From positions 1 through 64,000 of the forward strand of contig NZ_JAUXXE010000056.1 in NCBI RefSeq assembly GCF_030681155.1: DNA of 64,000 nucleotides, written 5' to 3'. Position 1 is the first letter of the stretch; each line of letters begins with the position of its first letter. This stretch comes from Phenylobacterium sp. Lineage in GTDB: Bacteria; Pseudomonadota; Alphaproteobacteria; Caulobacterales; Caulobacteraceae. Made by a program: the position numbers and the translations under genes. Of this stretch, positions 52,965 through 61,228 are shown piece by piece. The notes under the pieces were generated by a model, which saw nothing but the letters and a program-made list of their open reading frames with translations, ran no database searches and was not told the DNA's origin.

Positions 52965-53404
52965 GAGGCCAGGGCGCTGGGGGCGTCGTGCTCGGCTGCG
53001 CAGTGGCTGTGGTCGCTCAGCACCTCAATCACGCGGCAATCGGAGACGCGGCCCTGGCAGGCGGCCGAAACCACCCTTTGAAGCTCACCGCGCAACGCCT
53101 CCAGCCGGGCGATTTTGCTGTCGACCGCAGCCAATTGTTCGGCGGCCAGAAGATTGGCCTGCTCGCAGGATTGTTCGGGATGGTCGGAGAGCTGCAGCAG
53201 GGTGCGGATGGCGTCGACCGCAAAGCCCAATTGGCGAGCGTGCTTGATGAAGGCCAAGCGGCTCAAGGTGCGCTCGTCATAGACGCGCCTGTCATTGGAG
53301 GCGCGCAGCGGTTCCGGCAGCAGGCCGATCTGCTCGTAAAACCGGATGGTCGTAACCTTGACGTCGGTGGCCTTGGCGAGCGCGCCGATAGAGAGAATTG
53401 GCAT
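52961..53404 (-). CDS. MerR-family heavy-metal regulator (CadR/PbrR/ZntR type)
   Basis: A 147-residue activator. The winged helix-turn-helix (LSIGALAKATDVKVTTIRFYEQIGLL, residues 4-29) is followed by the dimerisation helix and a metal-binding region with Cys80 (QSCEQAN), Cys116 and Cys123 (ACQGRVSDC), and Cys135/His residues in a C-terminal His/Cys tail. The three-cysteine pattern is that of sensors for Cd, Pb or Zn. It is divergent from the cation transporter across a perfect operator at 53447-53467. Confidence 0.92.
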   Translation of the reverse strand: MPILSIGALAKATDVKVTTIRFYEQIGLLPEPLRASNDRRVYDERTLSRLAFIKHARQLGFAVDAIRTLLQLSDHPEQSCEQANLLAAEQLAAVDSKIARLEALRGELQRVVSAACQGRVSDCRVIEVLSDHSHCAAEHDAPSALAS

Positions 53405-53446
53405 GGGCGGGTGTCATCCTGTTGCGAACTCGAAAATAGGCGCTTG

Positions 53447-53467
53447 ATCCTCTAGTGACTAGAGGAT
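53447..53467. promoter_or_regulatory. MerR-type operator/promoter palindrome
   Basis: A perfect 9-bp inverted repeat ATCCTCTAG-TGA-CTAGAGGAT overlaps a -35-like TTGATC (53444-53449). Such dyads in an overlong spacer are the binding site of MerR-family activators, which twist the promoter when metal binds. If the -10 lies near 53469-53474, transcription would begin close to the transporter ATG at 53481, giving a short or absent leader. Confidence 0.85.
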
Positions 53468-53480
53468 GCAGGGTGGCGAC

Positions 53481-54200
53481 ATGACCAGCTGCTCATCATC
53501 ACAAAACACAACGTCTGAGTCGCCTTCCAGCGGGGGTTGCTGTGGGCATACCGTGGTCTTCGACGGAGCCTCGGTCGGCTATCGCCGCGCCCTGATGGGC
53601 GTCATCGCCATCAATCTGGTCGGCTTCGCCGTGGTGGCGGTCGGGGGCCTGATGGCCGGCTCGGCTTCGCTGGCCGCCAATACGCTGGATTTCGCCGCGG
53701 ATGCGGCGACCTATGCGATCAGCCTCTGGGCGATCGGCAAGAGCGTGCAGGTGCGGGCGGGCGCGGCCCTGATCAAAAGTGGTAGCTTGGCGCTGATGGC
53801 CGCCGGAATCCTGGGCTTTGCGATCTGGCGCGCGGTGACGGGCGCTCTGCCCGAGGCGGGCGTGATCTCTGGTCTTGGCCTGTTCGGCGCTGCCGCGAAT
53901 CTGCTCGCGGCCTTGCTGCTGGTCCGTTACCGGAACGGCGACGCCAATGTCCGCTCGGTCTGGCTCTGCACCCGCAACGATATGATCCAGTGTCTCGCCG
54001 TAGCGGCGACCGGCGTGGCGGTGGCGGTGACCGGCTCGCGCTGGCCTGACCTGATTGTCGGAATTCTGCTCGCCGCTGTCTTCCTGCGCTCGGCTTGGCA
54101 GATCACGGCCCAGGCGCGCGCGGAGTTGAGGGCGGCGAAATCGACGCCCCATGACCGTGATTTAGTAACGCATTCTCGCCAGCCGACGACGCAGCTATAG
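53481..54200 (+). CDS. Cation transporter (CDF-like)
   Basis: A 239-residue membrane protein with a Cys/Ser-rich N terminus containing GGCCGH (possible metal handling) and about six hydrophobic helices. The NTLDFAADAATYAI segment corresponds to the CDF helix-2 metal site (xxxxD). The second site usually reads HxxxD in CDF exporters; here it is CTRNDMIQC, so a His ligand is lost. No long cytoplasmic domain follows. It lies directly under the MerR operator and ahead of czcCBA, pointing to Zn/Cd/Co efflux. An ATG at 53466 overlaps the operator and is rejected. Confidence 0.85.
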   Translation: MTSCSSSQNTTSESPSSGGCCGHTVVFDGASVGYRRALMGVIAINLVGFAVVAVGGLMAGSASLAANTLDFAADAATYAISLWAIGKSVQVRAGAALIKSGSLALMAAGILGFAIWRAVTGALPEAGVISGLGLFGAAANLLAALLLVRYRNGDANVRSVWLCTRNDMIQCLAVAATGVAVAVTGSRWPDLIVGILLAAVFLRSAWQITAQARAELRAAKSTPHDRDLVTHSRQPTTQL

Positions 54201-54208
54201 AGGCGCTG

Positions 54209-54568
54209 ATGTCGGGTTTCGAAACATGGTGGCGCAAGCTCGGCGGTCTCGTCACCGTCTGCCTGTTGGCGACCCTATTGGCCGGCCCGACCTTCGACGC
54301 CTTCCTCTGCAAGGAGGATGCTGTGGCGGTCGGTGGTTTGTCCCATGAGGCGGTGCTTTCCCAGAGCGACCACCACGACGATGGCCATCCTGGCGGCGGC
54401 GCAGCGGCGTGTCCCCACGGTCATTGCCACCATGGGGCTAGTTTCGGCGTGGCGATGATTGAACCGGGCGCCGCTCTGACGCCCTCTGCCGAATCCCACC
54501 GTGTCCCGCCGCCCTCGCGTCACGCCTCCCTGGCGCCTTCGGGCCTGGAACGACCTCCCCGCGTCTGA
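54209..54568 (+). CDS. His-rich periplasmic protein, CzcI-like
   Basis: A 119-residue protein with one N-terminal hydrophobic segment (signal anchor or peptide, about 11-27) and a metal-binding-like stretch near residues 52-75 rich in His, Asp and Cys (SDHHDDGHPGG, CPHGHCHHG). It is positioned between the transporter and the czc outer-membrane gene. This location and composition match CzcI-type accessory proteins of heavy-metal efflux operons; homology is an inference. It ends before czcC with about 50 bases between. Confidence 0.7.
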   Translation: MSGFETWWRKLGGLVTVCLLATLLAGPTFDAFLCKEDAVAVGGLSHEAVLSQSDHHDDGHPGGGAAACPHGHCHHGASFGVAMIEPGAALTPSAESHRVPPPSRHASLAPSGLERPPRV

Positions 54569-54620
54569 TCGGACCGCACGCGCCCCTGCGCGTCCTATCC
54601 GTCATCACGCGAGGATTTTC

Positions 54621-55877
54621 ATGACTTCCCACCATCGCCGTGGGCCGCTTAGTGCGGTCCTGGCCAGCGCTTTCGCGCTTTGTGCAGGTGCCGCCCCGGC
54701 CGAGCCGGCGCCGCCATATTCCGACCTGCTCCGGCAGGCACAAACGAGCGCGCCACGCCTCGCCGAAGCCCGCGCAGATATCGCCCGAGCCAGCGGGCTA
54801 GCTCGCCAAGCTGGAGCCCGCCCGAACCCGACGGTCTCCGTCGAGGTCGAGAACTTTTCAGGCTCCGGACCCTTTTCCGGGTCCAACCTTGCCGAGACGA
54901 CTGGCTCGGTCGAGCAAACCTTGGAACTGGGCGGCAAGCGCCAAGCGCGCCTGGCGGCTGGTCGCGCTGAGGTCGAGGCTGCCAAACTCCGCGCCACCGA
55001 GGTCGCCGCGCAGTTCGCCTACGAACTGGCGACCGCCTATGCCGGCGCCGAAGCTGCAGACCGGCGGGTTCAGCTCGCCAGTGAGGCGTTGGCTCTGGCT
55101 AAGGATGACGCTCGCGTTGCGAGCGCGCTGGTTGAGGCCGGCCGTGAAGCCGACCTGCGCCGGGTCCAGGCGCAAGCTGGCGTGCAGGCGGCCCAGGCCA
55201 ATCTGGCTGAATCCCGGGCCGTGCGGGCGACCGCGTTCGGCACGCTCACGGCCCTGGCTGGCGTCACAACACCCATCACCTCGATCCCCCACAGCTTGCT
55301 CGCGACAGCCGATCGCGAAGCTTTGGTCTCGTCGCCAGATCCCCTGGCTAGCCCGTCATACAAGGCGGCCCAGGCCGACCGGGAGGCTGCCGTCCGGAGA
55401 ATCCGAGTGGAGCAGAGCCGGGCGACGCCGGACCTTTCGGTCTCGGTCGGGCTCCGCAGGTTCCAGGAGGACGACTCGACAGCCATGGTCGCCGGCCTCT
55501 CGGCGCCGTTTCCGCTGTTTGATCGCAATCGGGGCAATATCAGCGCGGCCCGGGCCGAACTCAGCGCCGCCGAGGCGCGGCTGGAGGCTGCGAGGCTGGA
55601 TGCGCAGGCCGAAGCGGGGGCCGGCGTCGCGCGTCTTGGCGCCGTCGATAGCCGGCTGGCCGCCGCCCGTGAGGCCGAGCGTGCGGCTGATGAGGCTTAT
55701 CGCCTGACCCGCATCGGCTACGAGGGCGGCAAGCTGGCCCTTATCGAACTGACCAACGCCCGCCGCGCGCTTGCTGACGCGCGCGGCCAAACCCTTGACG
55801 CAGCGCTTGAGCGCTTGAGCGCCCAGGCGGCGCTGGCGCGCCTGCAAGGCCGCGCCCTGTTCGGAGACCAACCGTGA
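54621..55877 (+). CDS. czcC: Outer-membrane efflux channel CzcC (TolC family)
   Basis: From the ATG at 54621 (GCGAGGA ribosome-binding site) the product has 418 residues, with a signal peptide ending about residue 27. Two TolC-type repeats follow, rich in Ala/Glu/Arg/Leu heptads, with the typical NPTVSVEVENFSG strand and VEQTLELGGKRQARLAAG after the first helix. It forms the outer-membrane tunnel of the CzcCBA pump. The frame is open upstream to 54501, but that overlaps the His-rich gene. Its stop overlaps the czcB GTG. Confidence 0.92.
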   Translation: MTSHHRRGPLSAVLASAFALCAGAAPAEPAPPYSDLLRQAQTSAPRLAEARADIARASGLARQAGARPNPTVSVEVENFSGSGPFSGSNLAETTGSVEQTLELGGKRQARLAAGRAEVEAAKLRATEVAAQFAYELATAYAGAEAADRRVQLASEALALAKDDARVASALVEAGREADLRRVQAQAGVQAAQANLAESRAVRATAFGTLTALAGVTTPITSIPHSLLATADREALVSSPDPLASPSYKAAQADREAAVRRIRVEQSRATPDLSVSVGLRRFQEDDSTAMVAGLSAPFPLFDRNRGNISAARAELSAAEARLEAARLDAQAEAGAGVARLGAVDSRLAAAREAERAADEAYRLTRIGYEGGKLALIELTNARRALADARGQTLDAALERLSAQAALARLQGRALFGDQP

Positions 55878-57040
55878 ACAAAGATAAATCCCGTCTCTAT
55901 GGCGGCGTGGCGGCGGCGATCCTGATCGCCGGGGTTGGGGGCTTCGGCCTGGCCAAGTTGACCGCTGGCGCGGGCGGCGCCTCTGTGGCGAGCGAGCATG
56001 CAGAGGGCGAACACGAGGAGGGGGATTCAGGCGAGCTGGAGATGACGGCGGAGGCCATTCGCGCCGCCGGGATCCAGATCCAACCCGTCTCAGCCGGCGG
56101 GTTTGCGGGCGAGATCCTGGCGCAGGGCGTGGTGGCCGCCACGCCGGGCGGCGAGGCGGTCCTGACCGCTCGGGCCGCCGGCGCGGTCACGCAGATCTTC
56201 AAGCGACTCGGCGATCCCGTCCGGGCCGGCGAAGCCCTGGCCATCGTCGAAAGCCGCGAGGCCGCGCAGATCGCCGCCGACCGCGCCGTCGCTTCGGCTC
56301 GCGCCAATCTCGCCCAGTCTACGCTGGCGCGCGAGCGACGGCTGTTTGAGCAACGTGTTTCGCCCCGTCAGGACTATGAGCAGGCCCAGGCCGAGGCCGC
56401 GGCTGCTAACGCCGAAGCCCGCCGAGCACAGGTCGCGGCTGGCGCGGCGAACATTTCGGCCGATGGCCGCGGCGTTGTCGTAACTAGTCCGATCGCCGGG
56501 CGCGTCACGGCGGCGTCCTTGACCCTAGGGGCTTTCGTTCAGCCCGAAACCGAACTCTTCCGCATTGCCGATCCAAAGCTGGTTCATGTGGAGGCCTCGG
56601 TCAGCGGCATGGATGCGCGGAGGATCGCGCCCGGCGACCGCGTGGTTGTCGAAGCTGCCGATGGCCGAACCGTCGAGGGCAAGGTCCGCTCGCTTACCCC
56701 CGGGCTCAATCGTGAGACGGGTGCTGCGACGGCGATTGTGAGTGTCCTAGGCGAGGGCCTGCAACCAGGACAGGCCGTGAGAGCTCGCGTCGTCGCCACG
56801 GCTGCGGCCGGTTCCACCGCCATCGTCGTCCCCGACGAGGCGGTGCAGAGCGTTGGCGGCCGAGATGTCGTCTTTGTTCGGACGCCGATTGGTTTCGAGG
56901 CGCGACCTATGACCATCGGTCAACGGGGGGCTGGTCGGGTGGAGATCGTCAGAGGCCTGACGGCTGGCCAGAGCATCGCCGCGCGCAACGCCTTCCTGCT
57001 GAAGGCCGAGTTGGGCAAGGGCGAAGGCGAGGCGCACTAG
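55874..57040 (+). CDS. czcB: Membrane-fusion (adaptor) protein CzcB
   Basis: A 388-residue periplasmic adaptor. It has an N-terminal membrane anchor (about residues 9-30), a His/Glu-rich segment (SEHAEGEHEEGDSGELEMT, about 40-57) that may bind metal, lipoyl/barrel halves around GAVTQIFKRLGDPVRAGEAL and SPIAGRVTAASLTLGAFV, an alpha-hairpin between them and a beta-barrel with VPDEAVQSVGGRDVVFV. It couples CzcA to CzcC. The GTG start is coupled to czcC by GTGA. Confidence 0.93.
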   Translation: MNKDKSRLYGGVAAAILIAGVGGFGLAKLTAGAGGASVASEHAEGEHEEGDSGELEMTAEAIRAAGIQIQPVSAGGFAGEILAQGVVAATPGGEAVLTARAAGAVTQIFKRLGDPVRAGEALAIVESREAAQIAADRAVASARANLAQSTLARERRLFEQRVSPRQDYEQAQAEAAAANAEARRAQVAAGAANISADGRGVVVTSPIAGRVTAASLTLGAFVQPETELFRIADPKLVHVEASVSGMDARRIAPGDRVVVEAADGRTVEGKVRSLTPGLNRETGAATAIVSVLGEGLQPGQAVRARVVATAAAGSTAIVVPDEAVQSVGGRDVVFVRTPIGFEARPMTIGQRGAGRVEIVRGLTAGQSIAARNAFLLKAELGKGEGEAH

Positions 57041-57043
57041 GTC

Positions 57044-60000
57044 ATGATTTCAGGTCTCATGGCCCTATCCGTCCGGGCGCGCTGGGCGGTCATCTTCATC
57101 ATCGCGATCCTATCCGGGGTCGGCGTCTGGCAGCTCTCGAAGCTGCCGATCGACGCCGTGCCGGACATCACCAACAACCAGGTCCAGATCAACACCACCG
57201 ATCCGGGGCTCTCACCCATCGAGATCGAGAAGCGGGTGACCTTCCCAGTGGAAACGGCGCTGGCCGGCATCCCGGGGCTGGAGAGCACACGCTCGGTCTC
57301 TCGGAACGGGTTCTCGCAGGTGACGGCGGTCTTCAAGGAAGACGTCGATCTCTATTTCGCCCGCCAGCAGGTGAGCGAACGGCTCGCCCAAGCGCAAGAC
57401 GATTTGCCCGAAGGCGTGCAGCCCCAGATCGGCCCGGTCACGACCGGATTGGGCGAAGTCTTCATGTACACCGTTGATTTCGCCAACCCGGGCGGGAAGG
57501 GCGCGCCGGTCAAGGATGGCCAGGCCGGCTGGCAGTCGGACGGCAGCTTCCTGACGCCAGAGGGCGAGCGCCTCACCGACGACATCGCGCGCAGCGCCTA
57601 TCTGCGGACCGTTCAAGACTGGATCGTCAGTCCACAATTGCGGACCGTACCCGGCGTGGCCGGGATCGACTCGATCGGCGGATTCCAGAAGCACTATCTG
57701 GTTGAACCCGATCTGGTGAAGCTCAGCGCCTACGGCGTATCGTTCTCCGAGCTGGCCAAGGCTCTGGAAGCGGCCAATCTCTCGGTCGGCGCCAACTTCC
57801 TGGAACGGGGCGGCGAGGCCTATCTGGTTCGGGCCGACGCCCGCATCCGCTCGATCGACGAGATCGCCGACGCTGTGATCGCGACACGGGGCGGGGTTCC
57901 GGTCCGGGTTAAGGACGTGGCCGCGGTCCGAATTGGCGGTGAGCTGCGAACCGGCGCGGCCAGCATTGACGGCCACGAGGTGGTGGTCGGTACGGCCCTG
58001 ATGCTGATCGGGGAGAACAGCCGGACCGTCGCCAAGGCGGTCGGCGAAAAGCTGGAGGCCATCGAGAAGTCCCTTCCGGTCGGCGTGAAGGTCACCCCGG
58101 CGCTCGACCGTTCGAAACTCGTCAACGCCACCATCGCCACGGTCCAGCGAAACCTCTTCGAGGGCGCGCTGCTGGTGGCGATCGCGCTGTTCTTCCTGCT
58201 GGGCAATGTTCGCGCCGCGCTGATCGCCGTGCTGATCATTCCAATCTCGTTCTTGATGACCGGCATCGGGATGAACATCCTCGGCGTATCGGGAAACCTG
58301 ATGAGCCTGGGCGCGCTCGATTTCGGCCTGATCGTCGATGGCGCGGTCATCATCATTGAGAACTGTCTGCGCCGGCTTGCCGAACGACAACACGGGGAGG
58401 GCAGGCTGCTCGATCTGCGCGAGCGACTGGAAGAAACCCTGCTGGCCTCTCAGGAGATGATCCCTCCGACGGTCTATGGGCAGGCGATCATCTTCCTGGT
58501 CTTTGCGCCGCTGCTGACCTTCAGCGGGGTGGAGGGTAAAACCTTCGCGCCGATGGCCATCACCCTGATGTTGGCCTTGGGGGCGGCCTTCGTGCTGTCG
58601 CTGACCTTCGTGCCGGCCATGGTCGCCCTCCTGATCCGAGGCAAGGTCGCGGAGAAGGAGGTCTGGGCGATCGCCAAGATCAAACTGCACTACGAGCCGG
58701 TCCTCCGCCGCGCCGTTGCGAAGCCCGCGCCGTTTATCGGCACGGCGGTCGGGATCTTCGTGCTGGCCGGGGTGACGTTCACCTTCCTGGGGCAGGAGTT
58801 CATGCCGCAGCTCGATGAGAAGAACCTGGCCTTGGCGTCTCAGCGGGTCCCGTCGACGTCTCTTGAGCAGTCGGTGCGCATGCAACGGGGTGTCGAACAG
58901 GCGATCACCAGCCTTCCGGAGGTCGACTACATGTTCTCCAAGACCGGGACTGCGGAGGTCGCCACCGATCCCATGCCGCCCAATATCTCAGACGGCTTCG
59001 TGATGCTCAAACCGCAGAAGGAATGGCCGGACGGGGTGAACACCAAGGCAGACGTCATCGCTCGCGTCGAGGCGAAGGCCAATGCACTGATCGGTCAGGG
59101 GTATGAACTCAGCCAACCGATCGAGCTGCGGTTTAATGAGCTGATCGGTGGCGTTCGCGGCGATGTGGCCGTGAAAATCTATGGCGATGATCTCGACAAG
59201 ATGAGCGCCGCCGGGGCTCGCATCGCCGCAGCGCTGCAATCGGTCCCGGGCGCCGCCGACGTCCGTGTCGAACAGGTGACCGGTGCGCCGACCCTCGACG
59301 TCCAGTTCGACCGCGCCGAGATCGGACGTCTTGGGCTGACGGTGGAGGAGGTGGCCGATACGGTGGCTGCGGCCATGGCTGGCCGCGAGGCGGGGCTGTT
59401 GTTCGAGGGCGATCGTCGCTTCGACGTGGTGGTCCGAGTTCCACAGGCCAGCCGCAACGACTTGGACGCACTTGGGGCTCTACCCGTCATGCTCCCGGCC
59501 GAGCTAGGGCAGCTGCGCAGGTCCGTCCCGCTGAGCCAGCTCGCGCGGTTCACGCATGCCGAGGGGCTGAACCAGATCAGCCGTGAAGGTGGCAAGCGCC
59601 GGGTCGTCGTACAGGCCAACGTCCGCGGCCGCGATGTCGGTTCCTTTGTCACCGCCGCCCAGCCGAAGGTCGAAGCTGTGGCCTTGCCGCCCGGCACGTG
59701 GATCGAATGGAGTGGGCAGTTCCAGAACCTGCAGGCGGCGTCGCAACGCCTGGCGATTGTGGTGCCGCTGTGCTTCGCTGCGGTGTTTGCGCTGCTCTAT
59801 CTGGCTCTGGGCGGCTTTGCGCCGGCGTTTGCGGTGTTTATCGCTGTGCCCCTGGGGCTCAGTGGCGGGGTGTTCGCCCTGGCCTTGTCGGGGATCAACT
59901 TCTCCGTCTCCGCCGCGGTCGGGTTCATCGTCCTGGCCGGCGTCGCCGTCCTCAACGGCCTCGTCGTGATGAGCAGCATCCGCCAGCGCTTGGCCGATGG

Positions 60001-60274
60001 CGTGGCGTTGGGTCAGGCGATCATCGATGGGGCGATGGAAAAGGTGCGGCCGGTGGTGATGACCGGTCTTGTCCCGGCCATCGGCTTCATCCCGATGGCG
60101 GTGGCCAGCGGCACGGGCGCCGAGGTGCAGAAGCCCCTGGCGATGGTGGTGATCGGAGGGCTGATCACAGCGACGGCCCTGACCTTGGTGGTGCTGCCCG
60201 CGATCACCCAGGTCGTGCTGAGCTTGGCTGGGCGGGGCGCGAAGGCTGAGCCGGCCTTGGCGCCGGCCGAATGA
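57044..60274 (+). CDS. czcA: Heavy-metal RND efflux pump CzcA
   Basis: A 1076-residue RND transporter of the heavy-metal (HME) class: proton-driven export of divalent cations from the periplasm. The start contains LSKLPIDAVPDITNNQVQI, typical of CzcA/CusA. Helix 4 carries ALDFGLIVDGAVIIIEN, giving Asp426, Asp432 and Glu439 in the spacing (6 and 7) of the CzcA proton/cation relay (D402/D408/E415), which marks the Zn/Co/Cd subclass HME1 rather than Cu/Ag. It begins three bases after czcB. It ends 44 bases before the convergent luxR-type gene. Confidence 0.95.
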   Translation: MISGLMALSVRARWAVIFIIAILSGVGVWQLSKLPIDAVPDITNNQVQINTTDPGLSPIEIEKRVTFPVETALAGIPGLESTRSVSRNGFSQVTAVFKEDVDLYFARQQVSERLAQAQDDLPEGVQPQIGPVTTGLGEVFMYTVDFANPGGKGAPVKDGQAGWQSDGSFLTPEGERLTDDIARSAYLRTVQDWIVSPQLRTVPGVAGIDSIGGFQKHYLVEPDLVKLSAYGVSFSELAKALEAANLSVGANFLERGGEAYLVRADARIRSIDEIADAVIATRGGVPVRVKDVAAVRIGGELRTGAASIDGHEVVVGTALMLIGENSRTVAKAVGEKLEAIEKSLPVGVKVTPALDRSKLVNATIATVQRNLFEGALLVAIALFFLLGNVRAALIAVLIIPISFLMTGIGMNILGVSGNLMSLGALDFGLIVDGAVIIIENCLRRLAERQHGEGRLLDLRERLEETLLASQEMIPPTVYGQAIIFLVFAPLLTFSGVEGKTFAPMAITLMLALGAAFVLSLTFVPAMVALLIRGKVAEKEVWAIAKIKLHYEPVLRRAVAKPAPFIGTAVGIFVLAGVTFTFLGQEFMPQLDEKNLALASQRVPSTSLEQSVRMQRGVEQAITSLPEVDYMFSKTGTAEVATDPMPPNISDGFVMLKPQKEWPDGVNTKADVIARVEAKANALIGQGYELSQPIELRFNELIGGVRGDVAVKIYGDDLDKMSAAGARIAAALQSVPGAADVRVEQVTGAPTLDVQFDRAEIGRLGLTVEEVADTVAAAMAGREAGLLFEGDRRFDVVVRVPQASRNDLDALGALPVMLPAELGQLRRSVPLSQLARFTHAEGLNQISREGGKRRVVVQANVRGRDVGSFVTAAQPKVEAVALPPGTWIEWSGQFQNLQAASQRLAIVVPLCFAAVFALLYLALGGFAPAFAVFIAVPLGLSGGVFALALSGINFSVSAAVGFIVLAGVAVLNGLVVMSSIRQRLADGVALGQAIIDGAMEKVRPVVMTGLVPAIGFIPMAVASGTGAEVQKPLAMVVIGGLITATALTLVVLPAITQVVLSLAGRGAKAEPALAPAE

Positions 60275-60318
60275 CGTGATCGAGGCTCGGTGTAGAGACG
60301 CCGGGCCTCCCTCGCGGC

Positions 60319-61077
60319 CTAGACTTTCGTCCGGCTCTTTCGCTCGCCGATATAACCCAGGGTCGTGGCGTGGTGCACGGCCTGGGACCGGCCCCCGACC
60401 CCCATCTTGTCGGCGGCGTTGCGCATATGAAACCGGACGGTGGGCGTCGAGATTTTCATGATCTCGCCGATATCGACGTCTGTCTTTCCGTCGGCGGCCC
60501 ACTTCAGGCACTGGATCTCGCGCCGGGTCAGCCGGACCTCCTCGGACTTCGCCGCGACACCGAGATCATTGTATGTGGCGAGCATCTTGAGGGCTAGCGC
60601 GTGGAGGCTGGCGGCTTCGCGCTCGAACACCGGCCGAATGTCGAAGACCTCTTGGGAGGCCCAAACGACCGCGCCGATGACGCCGCCTGGCAGGTGTGCC
60701 GGGGCCACGATCGCCGTGCCCACCGCAACGCGTTCCGGGGCCTGCACCACGTCTATTCGTTCAAGCCGCGGCGCCGGCCGCCAGGTCCCGAAACGGCCCT
60801 CGACGAAATAGAACGGCTCGGCGGTGTAGCGAGCCCCGAAGACGAAAGGAGAGCGCAAGGCGAAGCTGCGGTCCTTCCAATAGTGCAGGTCTGGATCGAG
60901 CCAGTTGAACAGGGTCTCGGCGAACGGTCGGCCCTCGGCGTCCCGCATGGGCTCTGGATCGCCAATGTCGGCGCTGACGGCGATGTAGGGCAGGCCGATC
61001 CTTGCGCCGTCGTCGCGTACCTGGACGGCCAAGGCCTGCACCAGATCATGCTCGGCCTGCGCTGTCGTCCGCGTCAT
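60319..61077 (-). CDS. LuxR-family transcriptional regulator
   Basis: The C-terminal domain (about the last 65 residues) is a LuxR/GerE helix-turn-helix with LTRREIQCLKWAADGKTDVDIGEIM and STPTVRFHMRNAADKMGV. The N-terminal 180 residues resemble autoinducer-binding or GAF-like sensory domains, but the conserved Trp/Tyr/Asp set of acyl-homoserine-lactone sensors is not obvious, so it is best read as a LuxR solo. I choose the ATG at 61077 because upstream in-frame starts (61158, 61248) lack a ribosome-binding site or run into the divergent receptor. It probably controls that receptor. Confidence 0.82.
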   Translation of the reverse strand: MTRTTAQAEHDLVQALAVQVRDDGARIGLPYIAVSADIGDPEPMRDAEGRPFAETLFNWLDPDLHYWKDRSFALRSPFVFGARYTAEPFYFVEGRFGTWRPAPRLERIDVVQAPERVAVGTAIVAPAHLPGGVIGAVVWASQEVFDIRPVFEREAASLHALALKMLATYNDLGVAAKSEEVRLTRREIQCLKWAADGKTDVDIGEIMKISTPTVRFHMRNAADKMGVGGRSQAVHHATTLGYIGERKSRTKV

Positions 61078-61228
61078 TCGCCCGCCCGATTTCACGATCG
61101 CGGAGGCGACCCTATCACTTCCGATAGCTTGCAGGTCCCCACCTAGTTCCGCAACCATCGAGGGCAGAGCTGCGCAAGATCGCAGCGAGAAAACAAGCCG
61201 CCAATCAAGGGCGGCGCCGGGAGGGACA

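Noticed and set aside
57212..58885. 557-aa minus-strand open frame opposite czcA
   Set aside because: It is very rich in Arg, Asp, Gln and Gly without hydrophobic core or motifs, and lies wholly inside czcA.
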